Shown here in pieces: positions 26,079-34,533 of a stretch of 64,000 nt of DNA. The position numbers were made by a program, and so were the translations under genes. Source of the DNA: Arthrobacter sp. cf158 (GTDB lineage Bacteria > Actinomycetota > Actinomycetes > Actinomycetales > Micrococcaceae); contig NZ_FNNR01000004.1 of assembly GCF_900106835.1 (NCBI RefSeq), forward strand, positions 62,001-126,000. Direction: 5' to 3'. The notes under the pieces are model-generated. The model searched no databases. It was not told the DNA's origin and worked only from the letters and a program-made list of their open reading frames with translations. How positions within the stretch are numbered: position 1 is the first letter of the stretch; the number at the start of each line of letters is the position of its first letter.

Positions 26079-26699
26079 ATGACCACGGTAAACGTGAAGA
26101 AGACCGGTTATACCTGGCGCGTAGTAGACATCGTGGTGGCGGCATTGATCGCCATCGCCGGCGGCGTTATTTTCTGGGCCTGGTCCCAGGGTGCCGCGCT
26201 GGTATCCATTCCCATGAACGCGACGTATCCGCCGCTCACCGGCCTGATTGCCGGTGGCTGGATGATTCCGGCGGTCCTGGGCATGCTCATTATCCGTAAG
26301 CCCGGCGCAGCCTTGTTCTGCGAGGCTGTTGCTGCCACCGGCGAGCTCATCATGGGTTCGCAGTACGGCACCACAGTGCTCATCTCCGGCATCCTCCAGG
26401 GCCTCGGTGCAGAGCTCATCTTCGCCGCGTTTCGCTACAAGAAGTTCAACCTGCCCACGGCACTCCTTGCCGGTGCGGGCGCAGGCCTCTTCTGCGGCCT
26501 TAACGATTCCTTCCTGCCGTGGGGCTGGAACATCGCCTACGAGGCAATCGACAAGCTGGCCTACATCACCTTCACCACCATCTCCGGCGCGATCATCGCA
26601 GGCGCATTGTCCTGGATCGCCACCCGCGGTCTGGCGAAGACAGGCGTCCTGAGCTCCTTCGCGTCGCGCAAGGCCGCTTCGGAGCCAGTCTTCAGCTGA
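26079..26699 (+). CDS. ykoE: YkoE-type ECF transporter S component (thiamine or HMP)
   Basis: The 206-residue protein has about six hydrophobic helices and the YkoE pattern: VDIVVAALIAIAGGVIFWAW, NATYPPLTGLIAGGWMIPAV and GSQYGTTVLISGILQGLGAE. It binds the vitamin or precursor at the membrane. TPP riboswitch control supports thiamine or hydroxymethylpyrimidine as substrate. It precedes ykoD with a one-base TGATG overlap. The three genes make a complete ECF uptake system. Confidence 0.92.
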   Translation: MTTVNVKKTGYTWRVVDIVVAALIAIAGGVIFWAWSQGAALVSIPMNATYPPLTGLIAGGWMIPAVLGMLIIRKPGAALFCEAVAATGELIMGSQYGTTVLISGILQGLGAELIFAAFRYKKFNLPTALLAGAGAGLFCGLNDSFLPWGWNIAYEAIDKLAYITFTTISGAIIAGALSWIATRGLAKTGVLSSFASRKAASEPVFS

Positions 26700-28279
26700 T
26701 GCCGTCCACCACGAGCGGCACGGTGAGGCCCGCCGCCATCTCAGCCGAGGGCTGGGGTTGGCGGCATGCCGGCCGGGTCCAGCCTGCCATTCAGGGCCTC
26801 GACCTCCGGATCGAACCCGGCGAACGGGTGTTGTTGCTGGGTCCTTCGGGTGCCGGCAAGTCGACGCTCCTGCATGCCTTGGCGGGCGTGCTGGGAGACG
26901 AGGAAGACGACTCCGACGAGACAGGCTCCCTGCTGATCGACGGCGCTACTCCCCGCGAGCAGCGTGGCCGCGCCGGCCTGATGCAGCAGGACCCCGAAAC
27001 CCAGGTGGTCCTCTCACGTGTGGGTGACGACGTCGCCTTCGGCGCCGAGAACCTGGCCGTGCCGCGGGACGAGATCTGGGCCCGCGTCCATGAAGCGCTC
27101 GACGACGTTGGGTTGCGTACGGCGGCTGGCGGAGGTTTGGCGCTGGATCACCCGACGGCGGCACTCTCCGGCGGCCAGAAGCAGCGCCTTGCCCTTGCCG
27201 GCATCCTGGCGATGCGGCCGGGGCTGATCCTCCTGGATGAGCCCACAGCCAACCTCGATCCTGCAGGCGTGCTGGAAGTCCGCGATGCCGTGAACCGGTG
27301 CCTGGACAAGACGGGCGCCACGCTGGTGGTGGTTGAGCACCGGGTGTCCGTGTGGAAGGACGTAGTGGACAGGATTGTGGTCCTGCAGCCGGGCTCGGCA
27401 GGCGCAGGATCGGGCACAGGCCCAGGTACTGGTGTCCTCTTGGACGGCCCGCCGGACAAAGTGCTGTCCGAGGCCCGCAGCATGTTGATGGCAGCCGGTG
27501 TTTGGGTTCCCGGATACGTCCCGGCAACACGCGGGCGCAGCAACGAAACCCCTGCGGCGCAACTCCTCCTGGCGGCCCAGGACCTGTCGGTTTCGCGGGA
27601 GAAGCCGCGCAGGAAGGGCTTCAAGACCATCCCGCCGATTCCTGTTCAAACGGGTATCAGTGCACAGGTCAGGGCAGGCCAGGCGCTGACCATTACGGGT
27701 CCGAATGGTGCTGGAAAGTCCACGTTCGCGCTCACGTTGGCCGGCCTTCTGGCGCCGGTGGACGGCAAGGTGAGCGCCGCCGTCGAGCTTTCAGAAGGTG
27801 CGGGCATTGACCCGTTCAGATGGAAAGCAGATCAGCTGATTTCCCGGATCGGAACCGTTTTCCAGGAGCCGGAGCACCAGTTCGTCACGGGCAAGGTCCT
27901 GGACGAGCTCATGTTTGGTCCGAAGCATCTTGGCCACGGCGGAGAACGCGTGGACGAGCTCCTGGAGCGGCTGCGGCTCACCCACCTTGTGGATGCCAAC
28001 CCGTACACCCTGTCCGGTGGTGAGAAACGTCGGTTGTCTGTAGCCACGGTGCTCGCCGCGCACCCCAAAATCCTTGTCCTTGACGAGCCAACGTTCGGCC
28101 AGGATGCCAACACCTGGGCAGAGTTGGCCTCGTTCTTGTCAGAGCTTCTGGACGCCGGAACGGCCGTGGTCTCTGTGACCCACGACCAGGAATTCAGCGC
28201 TGTGCTTGGCGGGACTGAGCTGCGGTTGGATCCAGCAAACCGGGCCCAGCCGGACCGCCAGGAAGCAGGTGCCGTGTGA
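26699..28279 (+). CDS. ykoD: Fused double ATPase of the YkoEDC ECF transporter
   Basis: The 526-residue protein has two ABC ATPase modules in tandem. The first has Walker A GPSGAGKST (residues 48-56), a Q-loop MQQDPETQ and signature LSGGQKQR. The second has GPNGAGKST, FQEPEHQF and LSGGEKRR with LVLDEPTFGQD. Each appears complete, so both could hydrolyse ATP. ATG 26699 overlaps the ykoE stop; a longer in-frame extension runs back into ykoE and is not supported. It powers vitamin uptake with ykoE and ykoC. Confidence 0.93.
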   Translation: MPSTTSGTVRPAAISAEGWGWRHAGRVQPAIQGLDLRIEPGERVLLLGPSGAGKSTLLHALAGVLGDEEDDSDETGSLLIDGATPREQRGRAGLMQQDPETQVVLSRVGDDVAFGAENLAVPRDEIWARVHEALDDVGLRTAAGGGLALDHPTAALSGGQKQRLALAGILAMRPGLILLDEPTANLDPAGVLEVRDAVNRCLDKTGATLVVVEHRVSVWKDVVDRIVVLQPGSAGAGSGTGPGTGVLLDGPPDKVLSEARSMLMAAGVWVPGYVPATRGRSNETPAAQLLLAAQDLSVSREKPRRKGFKTIPPIPVQTGISAQVRAGQALTITGPNGAGKSTFALTLAGLLAPVDGKVSAAVELSEGAGIDPFRWKADQLISRIGTVFQEPEHQFVTGKVLDELMFGPKHLGHGGERVDELLERLRLTHLVDANPYTLSGGEKRRLSVATVLAAHPKILVLDEPTFGQDANTWAELASFLSELLDAGTAVVSVTHDQEFSAVLGGTELRLDPANRAQPDRQEAGAV

Positions 28280-29070
28280 GGAACCAACTGAACCTCGGCG
28301 GAAACCATGCCCTGCTGACCAAAGCCAACCCCTTGGCGAAGTTTGTGGCCGTCTTCCTCATATCGCTGGTGCTGGCCCTGTCCATCGATTGGGTCTCCGC
28401 ATCCACCGCGATTGTTGCCGAGCTGGCCCTGTTCCCGCTGGCCGGTCTCACCCTTCGGCTGCTGTGGCAGCGTGCGTGGCCGCTGATCATCGCGGCGGCG
28501 ATCGGCGGCTGGAGCACGGCGATCGTGGCGGCGGACAGCGGCGCTGTGCTGCTCGACGTCGGCCTCTGGTCCATCAGCGAAGGCTCCCTTGAGCTGGGGC
28601 TGGGTTTCATGCTGCGCGGCTTGGCGATCGCCCTCCCGGCGATCCTCCTGATGACCTGCACTGATCCCACCGATTTGGCTGATGCCCTGGCGCAGAAGGC
28701 CAAGCTGCCGCACCGGTTTGTCCTGGGTTCCCTGGCCGCCATGCGGTTGGTGGGCCTCATGGCCGAAGAGTGGCAGACCATCGGCATGGCACGCCGTGCC
28801 CGGGGTGTGGGATCCCAAGGCAACCCGTTCCAGCGGCTGAAGGCTACGCTCGGCCAGAGTTTCGGGCTTCTGGTTCAGGCTGTTCGGAGGGCATCGCGAC
28901 TGGCAGTGACCATGGAAGCGCGCGGTTTCGGCGGCGGTCGACGCACGTGGGCGCGCGAATCCACGTACTCGCTGCTGGATGCCTGGGTGGTCCTTGGAGG
29001 TTTGCTCATCGCAGCCGGTGCCGTCCTGACGGCCGTGGGCGCCGGGACCTGGAGCTTCGTCTGGCGCTAG
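28276..29070 (+). CDS. ykoC: ECF transporter T component (YkoC)
   Basis: The 264-residue membrane protein has about five helices. It has the T-component coupling motifs RLVGLMAEEWQTIGMARRARG near residue 160 and VTMEARGFGGG near residue 210, whose Ala-Arg-Gly sequences contact the ATPases. It overlaps ykoD by 4 bp. It completes the YkoEDC system. A hairpin follows 31 bp after the stop. Confidence 0.92.
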   Translation: MRNQLNLGGNHALLTKANPLAKFVAVFLISLVLALSIDWVSASTAIVAELALFPLAGLTLRLLWQRAWPLIIAAAIGGWSTAIVAADSGAVLLDVGLWSISEGSLELGLGFMLRGLAIALPAILLMTCTDPTDLADALAQKAKLPHRFVLGSLAAMRLVGLMAEEWQTIGMARRARGVGSQGNPFQRLKATLGQSFGLLVQAVRRASRLAVTMEARGFGGGRRTWARESTYSLLDAWVVLGGLLIAAGAVLTAVGAGTWSFVWR

Positions 29071-29101
29071 CGCTCCTGCGCCAAGAGCTGGGCACCAAGA
29101 C

Positions 29102-29139
29102 GTGCCGCCGGTAGCGTTGGGGGCCGCCGGCGGCACTTT
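29102..29139 (+). terminator. Terminator-like hairpin after ykoC
   Basis: GTGCCGCCGG and CCGGCGGCAC form a 10-bp stem separated by about 15 bases and followed by TTTG. It separates the ykoEDC operon from the convergent siderophore-type acyltransferase gene. Confidence 0.55.
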
Positions 29140-29160
29140 GCCTCCGCGTGTGAGGTGGGC

Positions 29161-29760
29161 TCAGACGGCCCGCTGCTCCTGGATCTCGTCGAATCCCGCC
29201 CGCGTCAGGAACCCCAGCTGGGCTTCTTTTTCGGCAAGTTGAATGATGGGTCCCAACTCAAAGCAGGTTGCCTCCAGGCGACGGAGTGCTTTGGCGTTGC
29301 GGGAATCCGGTTCCACCACAATCCGGTCCTTACCCGGCAGGGAGAACATGTATTTGATCAGCGATGTTGCGAGCTTCGGTGTGAAGTGCGGGATGGGCCG
29401 GGTGGCTGGAGCCAACAGGAGGTGCATGCCGATGTCTTCTTCGCGGGCCGGGTATGCCTCGCCCACGGGATCGTGCAGGGGCTCATAGGTCTGGAACAGC
29501 GCCAGCGGCTCACCATCGAGCACCACCAAGAACGCGTGGTGGGTCTCCAGTGAGTCAAGGAATTCGTAGATCTCCTGGACGTGCTCGCGGGAATGCTCTG
29601 TCATTCCCCAGAACTTGGCGCGAGGCTGGGTGACCCACTCATAGATGAGGCCTATGTCCTCGCTGGGGATCAGCGGCACAATCCGCAAGGCGCCCCAGCT
29701 TTCGAGTTCTTCCGAGTAGACGGTGGTGCGGACAGAGAAGTCCTGGGTGGTGGTAGTCAT
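29161..29760 (-). CDS. Siderophore-type GNAT acyltransferase (AlcB/IucB/RhbD-like)
   Basis: The 199-residue protein shows the siderophore N-acyltransferase pattern. The visible parts are LIYEWVTQPRAKFWGM near residue 38, GEPLALFQTYEP near 83, DIGMHLLLAPATRP near 108 and VEPDSRNAKALRRLEATCFE in the C-terminal half. Such enzymes acylate a hydroxylamino-amine or hydroxylysine to give the hydroxamate of a siderophore. It lies 37 bp after the penicillin-acylase gene on the same strand, and an iron box sits at the head of the unit. The amine substrate is not known; no NIS synthetase lies in this window. Confidence 0.85.
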   Translation of the reverse strand: MTTTTQDFSVRTTVYSEELESWGALRIVPLIPSEDIGLIYEWVTQPRAKFWGMTEHSREHVQEIYEFLDSLETHHAFLVVLDGEPLALFQTYEPLHDPVGEAYPAREEDIGMHLLLAPATRPIPHFTPKLATSLIKYMFSLPGKDRIVVEPDSRNAKALRRLEATCFELGPIIQLAEKEAQLGFLTRAGFDEIQEQRAV

Positions 29761-29797
29761 GGTTTCCTTCGGGGACTGGTACTGCGAACGGGATGTA

Positions 29798-31921
29798 TTA
29801 CGGGGTGTCTTTGATCAGAACGGACCAATCCGTGACCACAGAGGCAAGCTGCCCCGCGGTCCAGAGCGGCAGTTGGTCGGAGAAATGCTGGTGTCCGGGC
29901 GTTCCGGCGGCACCGAAGGGGACGATCCAGCGGCTGTTGCGCACGTCCGACAGGTCCCAGACATAGCGCGCCACGGGGCCGCGGAAACTTCGATCATCCA
30001 CGCCGGGAAGGCTTTCGGTGCAGAGCACGCATCCGGTATCTCCACTCAGGCCGGCAGTGGGTGCTGCATCGGCCAGGATGCCCGGGAGGACGTGAACGGC
30101 CAGAAGTTGGTGCCGGTCCGCCCAGGTGGCTCCGTCGAGGAGGGCTTCCTCCAGCGCCACCACCTCCAAGGCTGCTGCGGCTTCCACTGTGACGCTGATG
30201 CCAAGTTCCGGGCCGCGCGCCAGCAGCGTCTCAAGTGCAAATCCGATCCGTGAAGCCACGGACAACCAAGGTCCGAACAAGGGGGAGTATCCGGTGGGTT
30301 CGGCCAGTGGTGCAAGAGCGGAATGCCGGGCGATCCGTTGGACCAGTGCACCCCGCCATGCGGCGAAGACGGCGGCCTCCCGGCTGGCGGCGTCCATCCG
30401 GCCATCCCAGCGCAGCAGTGGGGCGCGCAGCTCTTTGGCTTCCGGGGACAGGTCGTCAGCGTCCAGGCCGGCGAGGAGCGAGCGGAACAGCGGCCAAGGA
30501 CCCAGCAGCGTATCGGTGTGGATGGCCTGCATGTGATCCAGCGTCAACGCTCCGGTGGGGGTGGATTCCAGCAGCTCCCGGATCCTCAATGCCCGGTGTG
30601 CCGGTGCAAACTCCATGGCCACGGGGTCGCCGCCCCCTGCGGCGCGGTCGTTCGCGCTGACGGCAAACTGTTGGACCTCCGTGCGGGGCAAAACCACGTA
30701 CTGGCCATCCCAGGCATGGCGGGCTGAGAAGGCGGGCGCCGGAAGCCGGCGATTGGCGGGATTCCGCTGTGGAACCAGCCCGGCCACGAAGTGCCGCACA
30801 GCCCCGGAATCGTCCGCGGCGACCACACTGTTGACCGGCTCGACCCACGCATCGAACGCGGCCTCCACTGCGGAGACGTTCCGGCTCCGCAGCAGTGCGG
30901 GGAGGGCTTCGAATCCCAAGCGGCCCTCAACCCGGGCGGGAAACCGCAAACTCAAGGCGCCGCCGTCGGGCGTTTCGGAGATGACCGGACCACGCGCGGT
31001 TTCAATAATCTCAACGGACACCGGCTCCCCGCCGCGGACGGTGATGGTTTCGGAACTCACGACGACGGTTTCCCAGCCTTCTGCTCCCCGCGCCTCAACG
31101 TGGTTGCCGTGGGCGTCGCTGACCCGGCGCAATTCTTCGTCGAAGAGGTCCTGGTAGTCGGCCATGGCGTTGGTGATGGCCCAGGCGGTGTGGCCGGTGT
31201 GGGCGAAGTGCGGCAACCCAGGCACACCAGGAAACGCGAACCCGATCGCGTCGAATTCGGGGCACGCCAGCCGCACTTGCTGGTACACGCCGGGGAGTTC
31301 CATGAGGCGGTGGGGGTCGCCGGCGATCAGCGGCAGGCCACTAACTGTTTTTGAACCGTGGACCGCCCAGGCGTTGCTGCCGGACCAGACGGGGGCCTCG
31401 ATGCTGAACAAACCCACGGCGTCATCCCCCAACGTCCGTGCGACGTGAGCCCGGAACATCTTGTTGGGAAAAGTGGAGAAGAGGACGTGGTGGACCAGGA
31501 AGACGCCCAAGGGAGTCCAGGGATTCCACGACTCAGGCGCGCTGGCGGAGGCGTCGAACTCAGGGCCGCCCCGAAGGCCCTCTGCCAACGCTTGGTTGAC
31601 CCCGGCCACGTACTGCCCGCACCAGCGTTGAGTGGGGTCGTCGAGGTTTTCGAAGCAGCGGCGCGCGGTGTCATCCAGCCGGGCTTGCCGGGCGAACCTG
31701 TCCCAGACCACAGCGTCGGGACCGAGTATTTCAGCGGTGCGGCCCTCTGAACGCCAGCGTTCCAACTCGATCTGCCATGACCGGTCGCTGGCGGCATTGT
31801 GGCCCTGCAGGAAGGCCAGTTGATCGGCAGATTCGGCCCACAGGTGCGGGATCCCCCACTGATCACGGTACGTGCCGGGGCCGCCTGCCGGGGCGGGATG
31901 GTGCGTCGGGGCAGGCGTCAT
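29798..31921 (-). CDS. Penicillin-acylase-family (Ntn hydrolase) protein, probably siderophore-linked
   Basis: The 707-residue protein has the N-terminal TYRDQWGIPHLWA motif of penicillin acylases. Its SGSNAW segment puts the nucleophile Ser at residue 182 after self-cleavage, with HRLMELPGVYQQVRLACP and FPGVPGLPHFAHTGH typical of the beta chain. The alpha chain would be about 181 residues. There is no signal peptide, so it may act in the cytoplasm, unlike periplasmic homologues. It is first in an iron-boxed unit with the acyltransferase. A role in acylating or deacylating a siderophore amine is inferred from context. Confidence 0.87.
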   Translation of the reverse strand: MTPAPTHHPAPAGGPGTYRDQWGIPHLWAESADQLAFLQGHNAASDRSWQIELERWRSEGRTAEILGPDAVVWDRFARQARLDDTARRCFENLDDPTQRWCGQYVAGVNQALAEGLRGGPEFDASASAPESWNPWTPLGVFLVHHVLFSTFPNKMFRAHVARTLGDDAVGLFSIEAPVWSGSNAWAVHGSKTVSGLPLIAGDPHRLMELPGVYQQVRLACPEFDAIGFAFPGVPGLPHFAHTGHTAWAITNAMADYQDLFDEELRRVSDAHGNHVEARGAEGWETVVVSSETITVRGGEPVSVEIIETARGPVISETPDGGALSLRFPARVEGRLGFEALPALLRSRNVSAVEAAFDAWVEPVNSVVAADDSGAVRHFVAGLVPQRNPANRRLPAPAFSARHAWDGQYVVLPRTEVQQFAVSANDRAAGGGDPVAMEFAPAHRALRIRELLESTPTGALTLDHMQAIHTDTLLGPWPLFRSLLAGLDADDLSPEAKELRAPLLRWDGRMDAASREAAVFAAWRGALVQRIARHSALAPLAEPTGYSPLFGPWLSVASRIGFALETLLARGPELGISVTVEAAAALEVVALEEALLDGATWADRHQLLAVHVLPGILADAAPTAGLSGDTGCVLCTESLPGVDDRSFRGPVARYVWDLSDVRNSRWIVPFGAAGTPGHQHFSDQLPLWTAGQLASVVTDWSVLIKDTP

Positions 31922-31942
31922 AATCTCAGGCCGCTTTCGAGC

Positions 31943-31961
31943 TTAGGTTAGGCTTACTTAA
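31943..31961. promoter_or_regulatory. DtxR/IdeR iron box
   Basis: TTAGGTTAGGCTTACTTAA matches the IdeR/DtxR consensus TTAGGTTAGGCTAACCTAA at 17 of 19 positions. It lies 21 bp upstream of the minus-strand penicillin-acylase start and about 60 bp before the plus-strand SIP gene, so it could repress both under iron sufficiency. Confidence 0.9.
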
Positions 31962-32022
31962 GCTCAAGATAAATGGCTTTGGCCCGGTTCACAAATCGTG
32001 GCCGTTCGTGAAGGAGTGTTGC

Positions 32023-32757
32023 TTGAAGCGCAATTGGGAAGGCGTCGTCCTCAAAGTGATGGGCGCCAAGGACTTCACCTTGGAAGTCACCGGGCGGGAG
32101 GAGATCACGCCTGATTTCCTCCGCGTCCACGTGCGCGATGGTGGGCTCCTGGAGCGCAGCGGCCTGCATCCCACCATGTGGATCCGGCTCTGGTTTGACG
32201 ATTCCGGCAAGGCCCACCAGCGCGCCTATACTCTGGTGGACGCCGACCCGACCGCCGGGACGTTCAGCATGGACTTCGCGATGCACAAGGGGGTCGCCGC
32301 AGATTGGGCCCGTTCTGTGCAACCCGGAGACACCATTGACGCCACAGTCCAAGGGAGTTCCTTCACGTTCCCGCAACCCGCTCCGCGCCGGATCTGGGTG
32401 GTGGGGGATCCCGCGTCCATCCCGGCCATCAACTCCCTCCTGGATGAACGGCAGCGTTCCGCTCACGGCGCGGCTCCCGTGACAGCCTGGCTTGAATACC
32501 AGCACGACGCCGACCCCTCACTCACAGTGCGGACGTCCAGTCAGGACGTGGTCACGTGGATTCCGCGCAAACGCGATGGTGCTGCGTTGGTGGAGGAGGT
32601 CTGCAGTGCGCTCACGGCGGACACTGTTTCAGTGGGTGAGGACTTCTTCTGGATCGCCTGCGAAGCCTCCAGTACGCGTGCGATCGTCAAACATCTGCGC
32701 AAGGAACTCGGCGTGGACAAGCACCGTATCGATGCTCTGGGGTACTGGCGGGTCTAG
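32023..32757 (+). CDS. Siderophore-interacting protein (FAD ferric-siderophore reductase)
   Basis: The 244-residue protein has the ViuB/SIP pattern: a FAD-binding N-terminal barrel containing RAYTLVDADP, then a C-terminal domain with RIWVVGDPASIPAINSLLD and FFWIACEASSTRAIVKHLR. The start is TTG at 32023 because AGGAG lies 6 bp before it; a GTG 15 bp upstream has no ribosome site. It probably reduces ferric siderophore in the cytoplasm to free iron. It is divergent from the iron-boxed penicillin-acylase unit. Confidence 0.9.
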   Translation: MKRNWEGVVLKVMGAKDFTLEVTGREEITPDFLRVHVRDGGLLERSGLHPTMWIRLWFDDSGKAHQRAYTLVDADPTAGTFSMDFAMHKGVAADWARSVQPGDTIDATVQGSSFTFPQPAPRRIWVVGDPASIPAINSLLDERQRSAHGAAPVTAWLEYQHDADPSLTVRTSSQDVVTWIPRKRDGAALVEEVCSALTADTVSVGEDFFWIACEASSTRAIVKHLRKELGVDKHRIDALGYWRV

Positions 32758-32895
32758 GCACGGCTGCGCCTGTCACGCCCCCGACTAGGACCGGCGTCGG
32801 GTTTTTATATCACGCAGGATGCTTCCACTGTGATGTTTGCCGCTGTAACGGCGTTTTGAGCGCGACTTCTAACTCATTTGTGATATTTCTTGGGT

Positions 32896-34419
32896 ATGAC
32901 GCAACCTACCGCCGAACATGTAGGCCTTCTGCTCCGCAACGCCCGTGGTGAAAAAGGCTGGACGCAAGGGCAGTTGGCTACTGAGCTGGGAACCAGCCAG
33001 AGCGCAATCGCCCGGATGGAGCAGGGCAAACAGAATCTCAGCCTCCGGATGATCGAACGCCTTGAAGCGATCTTCGGCCGATCGATCGTCAAAGTGGGCA
33101 AACCCCAAATGACCCACCTCCGGGTGGAGGGTGGCCGCACCCTGTCTGGCGAGGTGGATGTCAACAGCAGCAAGAATGCTGGCGTGGCCCTTCTGTGCGC
33201 CAGCTTGATCAACCGGGGTACCACCACGCTGCGTCGGCTTGCGCGCATCGAAGAAGTCAACAGGATTGTTGAAGTGCTGACGTCCATTGGCGTCGAGTGC
33301 ACCTGGCTCAACGGGAGCGACCTCCGCATCCGCCGCCCCGTGGTCCTGGACCTCGAATCCATGGATGTGGACGCGGCCCGCCGTACCCGCAGCGTGATCA
33401 TGCTGCTCGGTCCGCTGCTGGACGAGACCAGCGAATACCTGCTGCCATACGCCGGTGGCTGCGATCTGGGAACGCGCACCGTTGAACCCCACATGCAGGC
33501 ACTGCGCCAGTTCGGCCTGTCCGTGGAGGCCAGGTCCGGTTTCTACTCCGTCACTGCTCCGCCCGCCGATGGCCACGACCGCTCCTTCGTGCTGACCGAG
33601 CGCGGCGACACCGTCACCGAGAACGCCATCATGGCCGCCGCGCACCGCGAAGGTACAACGGTCATCCGCAACGCGAGCCCCAACTACATGGTCCAGGACC
33701 TCTGCTTCTACCTGCAGGGCCTGGGCGTTGACATCGAAGGCGTGGGAACCACCACGCTGAAGATCACGGGCCGTCCGGCCATCGACGTGGACATCGAGTA
33801 CTTCCCATCAGAGGACCCCATCGAGGCCATGAGCCTGATCACTGCGGGCATTGTCACCAATTCCGAGGTGACCATCCGCCGGGTCCCCATCGAGTTCATG
33901 GAAATCGAGCTCGCCACCTTGGAGCAGATGGGCCAGAATCTGGAGATCTCCGGCGAATACACGGCACGCAACGGGCGTACCCGCTTGGTGGACGTGACCA
34001 CCAAACCATCCGAGCTCCGGGCCCCCCAGGACAAGATCCACCCGATGCCGTTCCCGGGCCTCAACATTGACAACCTGCCGTTCTTCGCCGTCATTGCGGG
34101 CAACGCCGAGGGGCAGACCATGATCCACGACTGGGTCTACGAGAATCGCGCCATCTACTTGACGGAGCTGAACAAGCTCGGCGCACAAGTACAGCTCCTG
34201 GACCCGCACCGGATCTACGTCAACGGGCCAACCAAGTGGCGCGCCGCAGAAATCGGCTGCCCTCCCGCACTTCGCCCCGCAGCCTGCTTGCTCCTGGCGA
34301 TGCTGGCTGCCCGGGGTACGTCTGAGCTGCGCAACATCTACGTGATCGAGCGCGGTTACGAGGACCTGGCCGAGCGCTTGAACACCATCGGCGCGAAGAT
34401 CGAGTACTTCCAGGACTAG
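32896..34419 (+). CDS. XRE-type HTH fused to a MurA-family enolpyruvyl transferase
   Basis: The 507-residue protein starts at ATG 32896; TTG 32890 is an alternative, and neither has a good ribosome site, so the transcript may be leaderless. Residues 9-60 are a Cro/C1-type HTH (RGEKGWTQGQLATELGTSQ, QSAIARMEQGKQNLSLRM). From about residue 72 follows a complete UDP-GlcNAc enolpyruvyl transferase-like domain. It keeps Lys93-Asn94 (SSKNA), Cys189 in GGCDLGTRTVEPH, TEN near 241, Asp392 and Arg460. These match E. coli MurA Lys22-Asn23, Cys115, Asp305 and Arg397. The first step of peptidoglycan synthesis is the expected chemistry; a regulatory role is equally possible. Confidence 0.88.
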   Translation: MTQPTAEHVGLLLRNARGEKGWTQGQLATELGTSQSAIARMEQGKQNLSLRMIERLEAIFGRSIVKVGKPQMTHLRVEGGRTLSGEVDVNSSKNAGVALLCASLINRGTTTLRRLARIEEVNRIVEVLTSIGVECTWLNGSDLRIRRPVVLDLESMDVDAARRTRSVIMLLGPLLDETSEYLLPYAGGCDLGTRTVEPHMQALRQFGLSVEARSGFYSVTAPPADGHDRSFVLTERGDTVTENAIMAAAHREGTTVIRNASPNYMVQDLCFYLQGLGVDIEGVGTTTLKITGRPAIDVDIEYFPSEDPIEAMSLITAGIVTNSEVTIRRVPIEFMEIELATLEQMGQNLEISGEYTARNGRTRLVDVTTKPSELRAPQDKIHPMPFPGLNIDNLPFFAVIAGNAEGQTMIHDWVYENRAIYLTELNKLGAQVQLLDPHRIYVNGPTKWRAAEIGCPPALRPAACLLLAMLAARGTSELRNIYVIERGYEDLAERLNTIGAKIEYFQD

Positions 34420-34433
34420 GCTCCACGCTTTTT

Positions 34434-34533
34434 TGCTGGATCATCCGCCCGCGCAATAGGAGGAAAGCCCGTCATTCCGGGTTTTCCTCCTATTGCCCCC
34501 GGCGATGATCCAGCAGAATTCTCAGCGCCGGGC
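34434..34533. repeat. Palindromic repeat element, copy 1
   Basis: The core is 82 bp (34434-34515). The ends TGCTGGATCATC and GATGATCCAGCA are a perfect 12-bp inverted repeat. Inside, an 18-bp nearly perfect stem (CAATAGGAGGAAAGCCCG paired with CGGGTTTTCCTCCTATTG) has a TCATTC loop. Similarity to copy 2 runs on past the core into the last codons of the nuclease-like gene. It also stands where a terminator between two convergent genes would be expected, but there is no U-tract. Confidence 0.9.

Noticed and set aside
25103..26086. 327-residue minus-strand open frame across the 74-bp array and TPP riboswitch
   Set aside because: It is open only because the repeats lack stop codons. The predicted product is Pro/Thr/His repeats that change frame between units, with no real start, and it would read antisense through a riboswitch.
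34420..34533. CRISPR array made from the palindromic elements
   Set aside because: Only two copies, 900 bp apart with a gene between, and no cas genes; repeats are palindromic elements, not CRISPR units.
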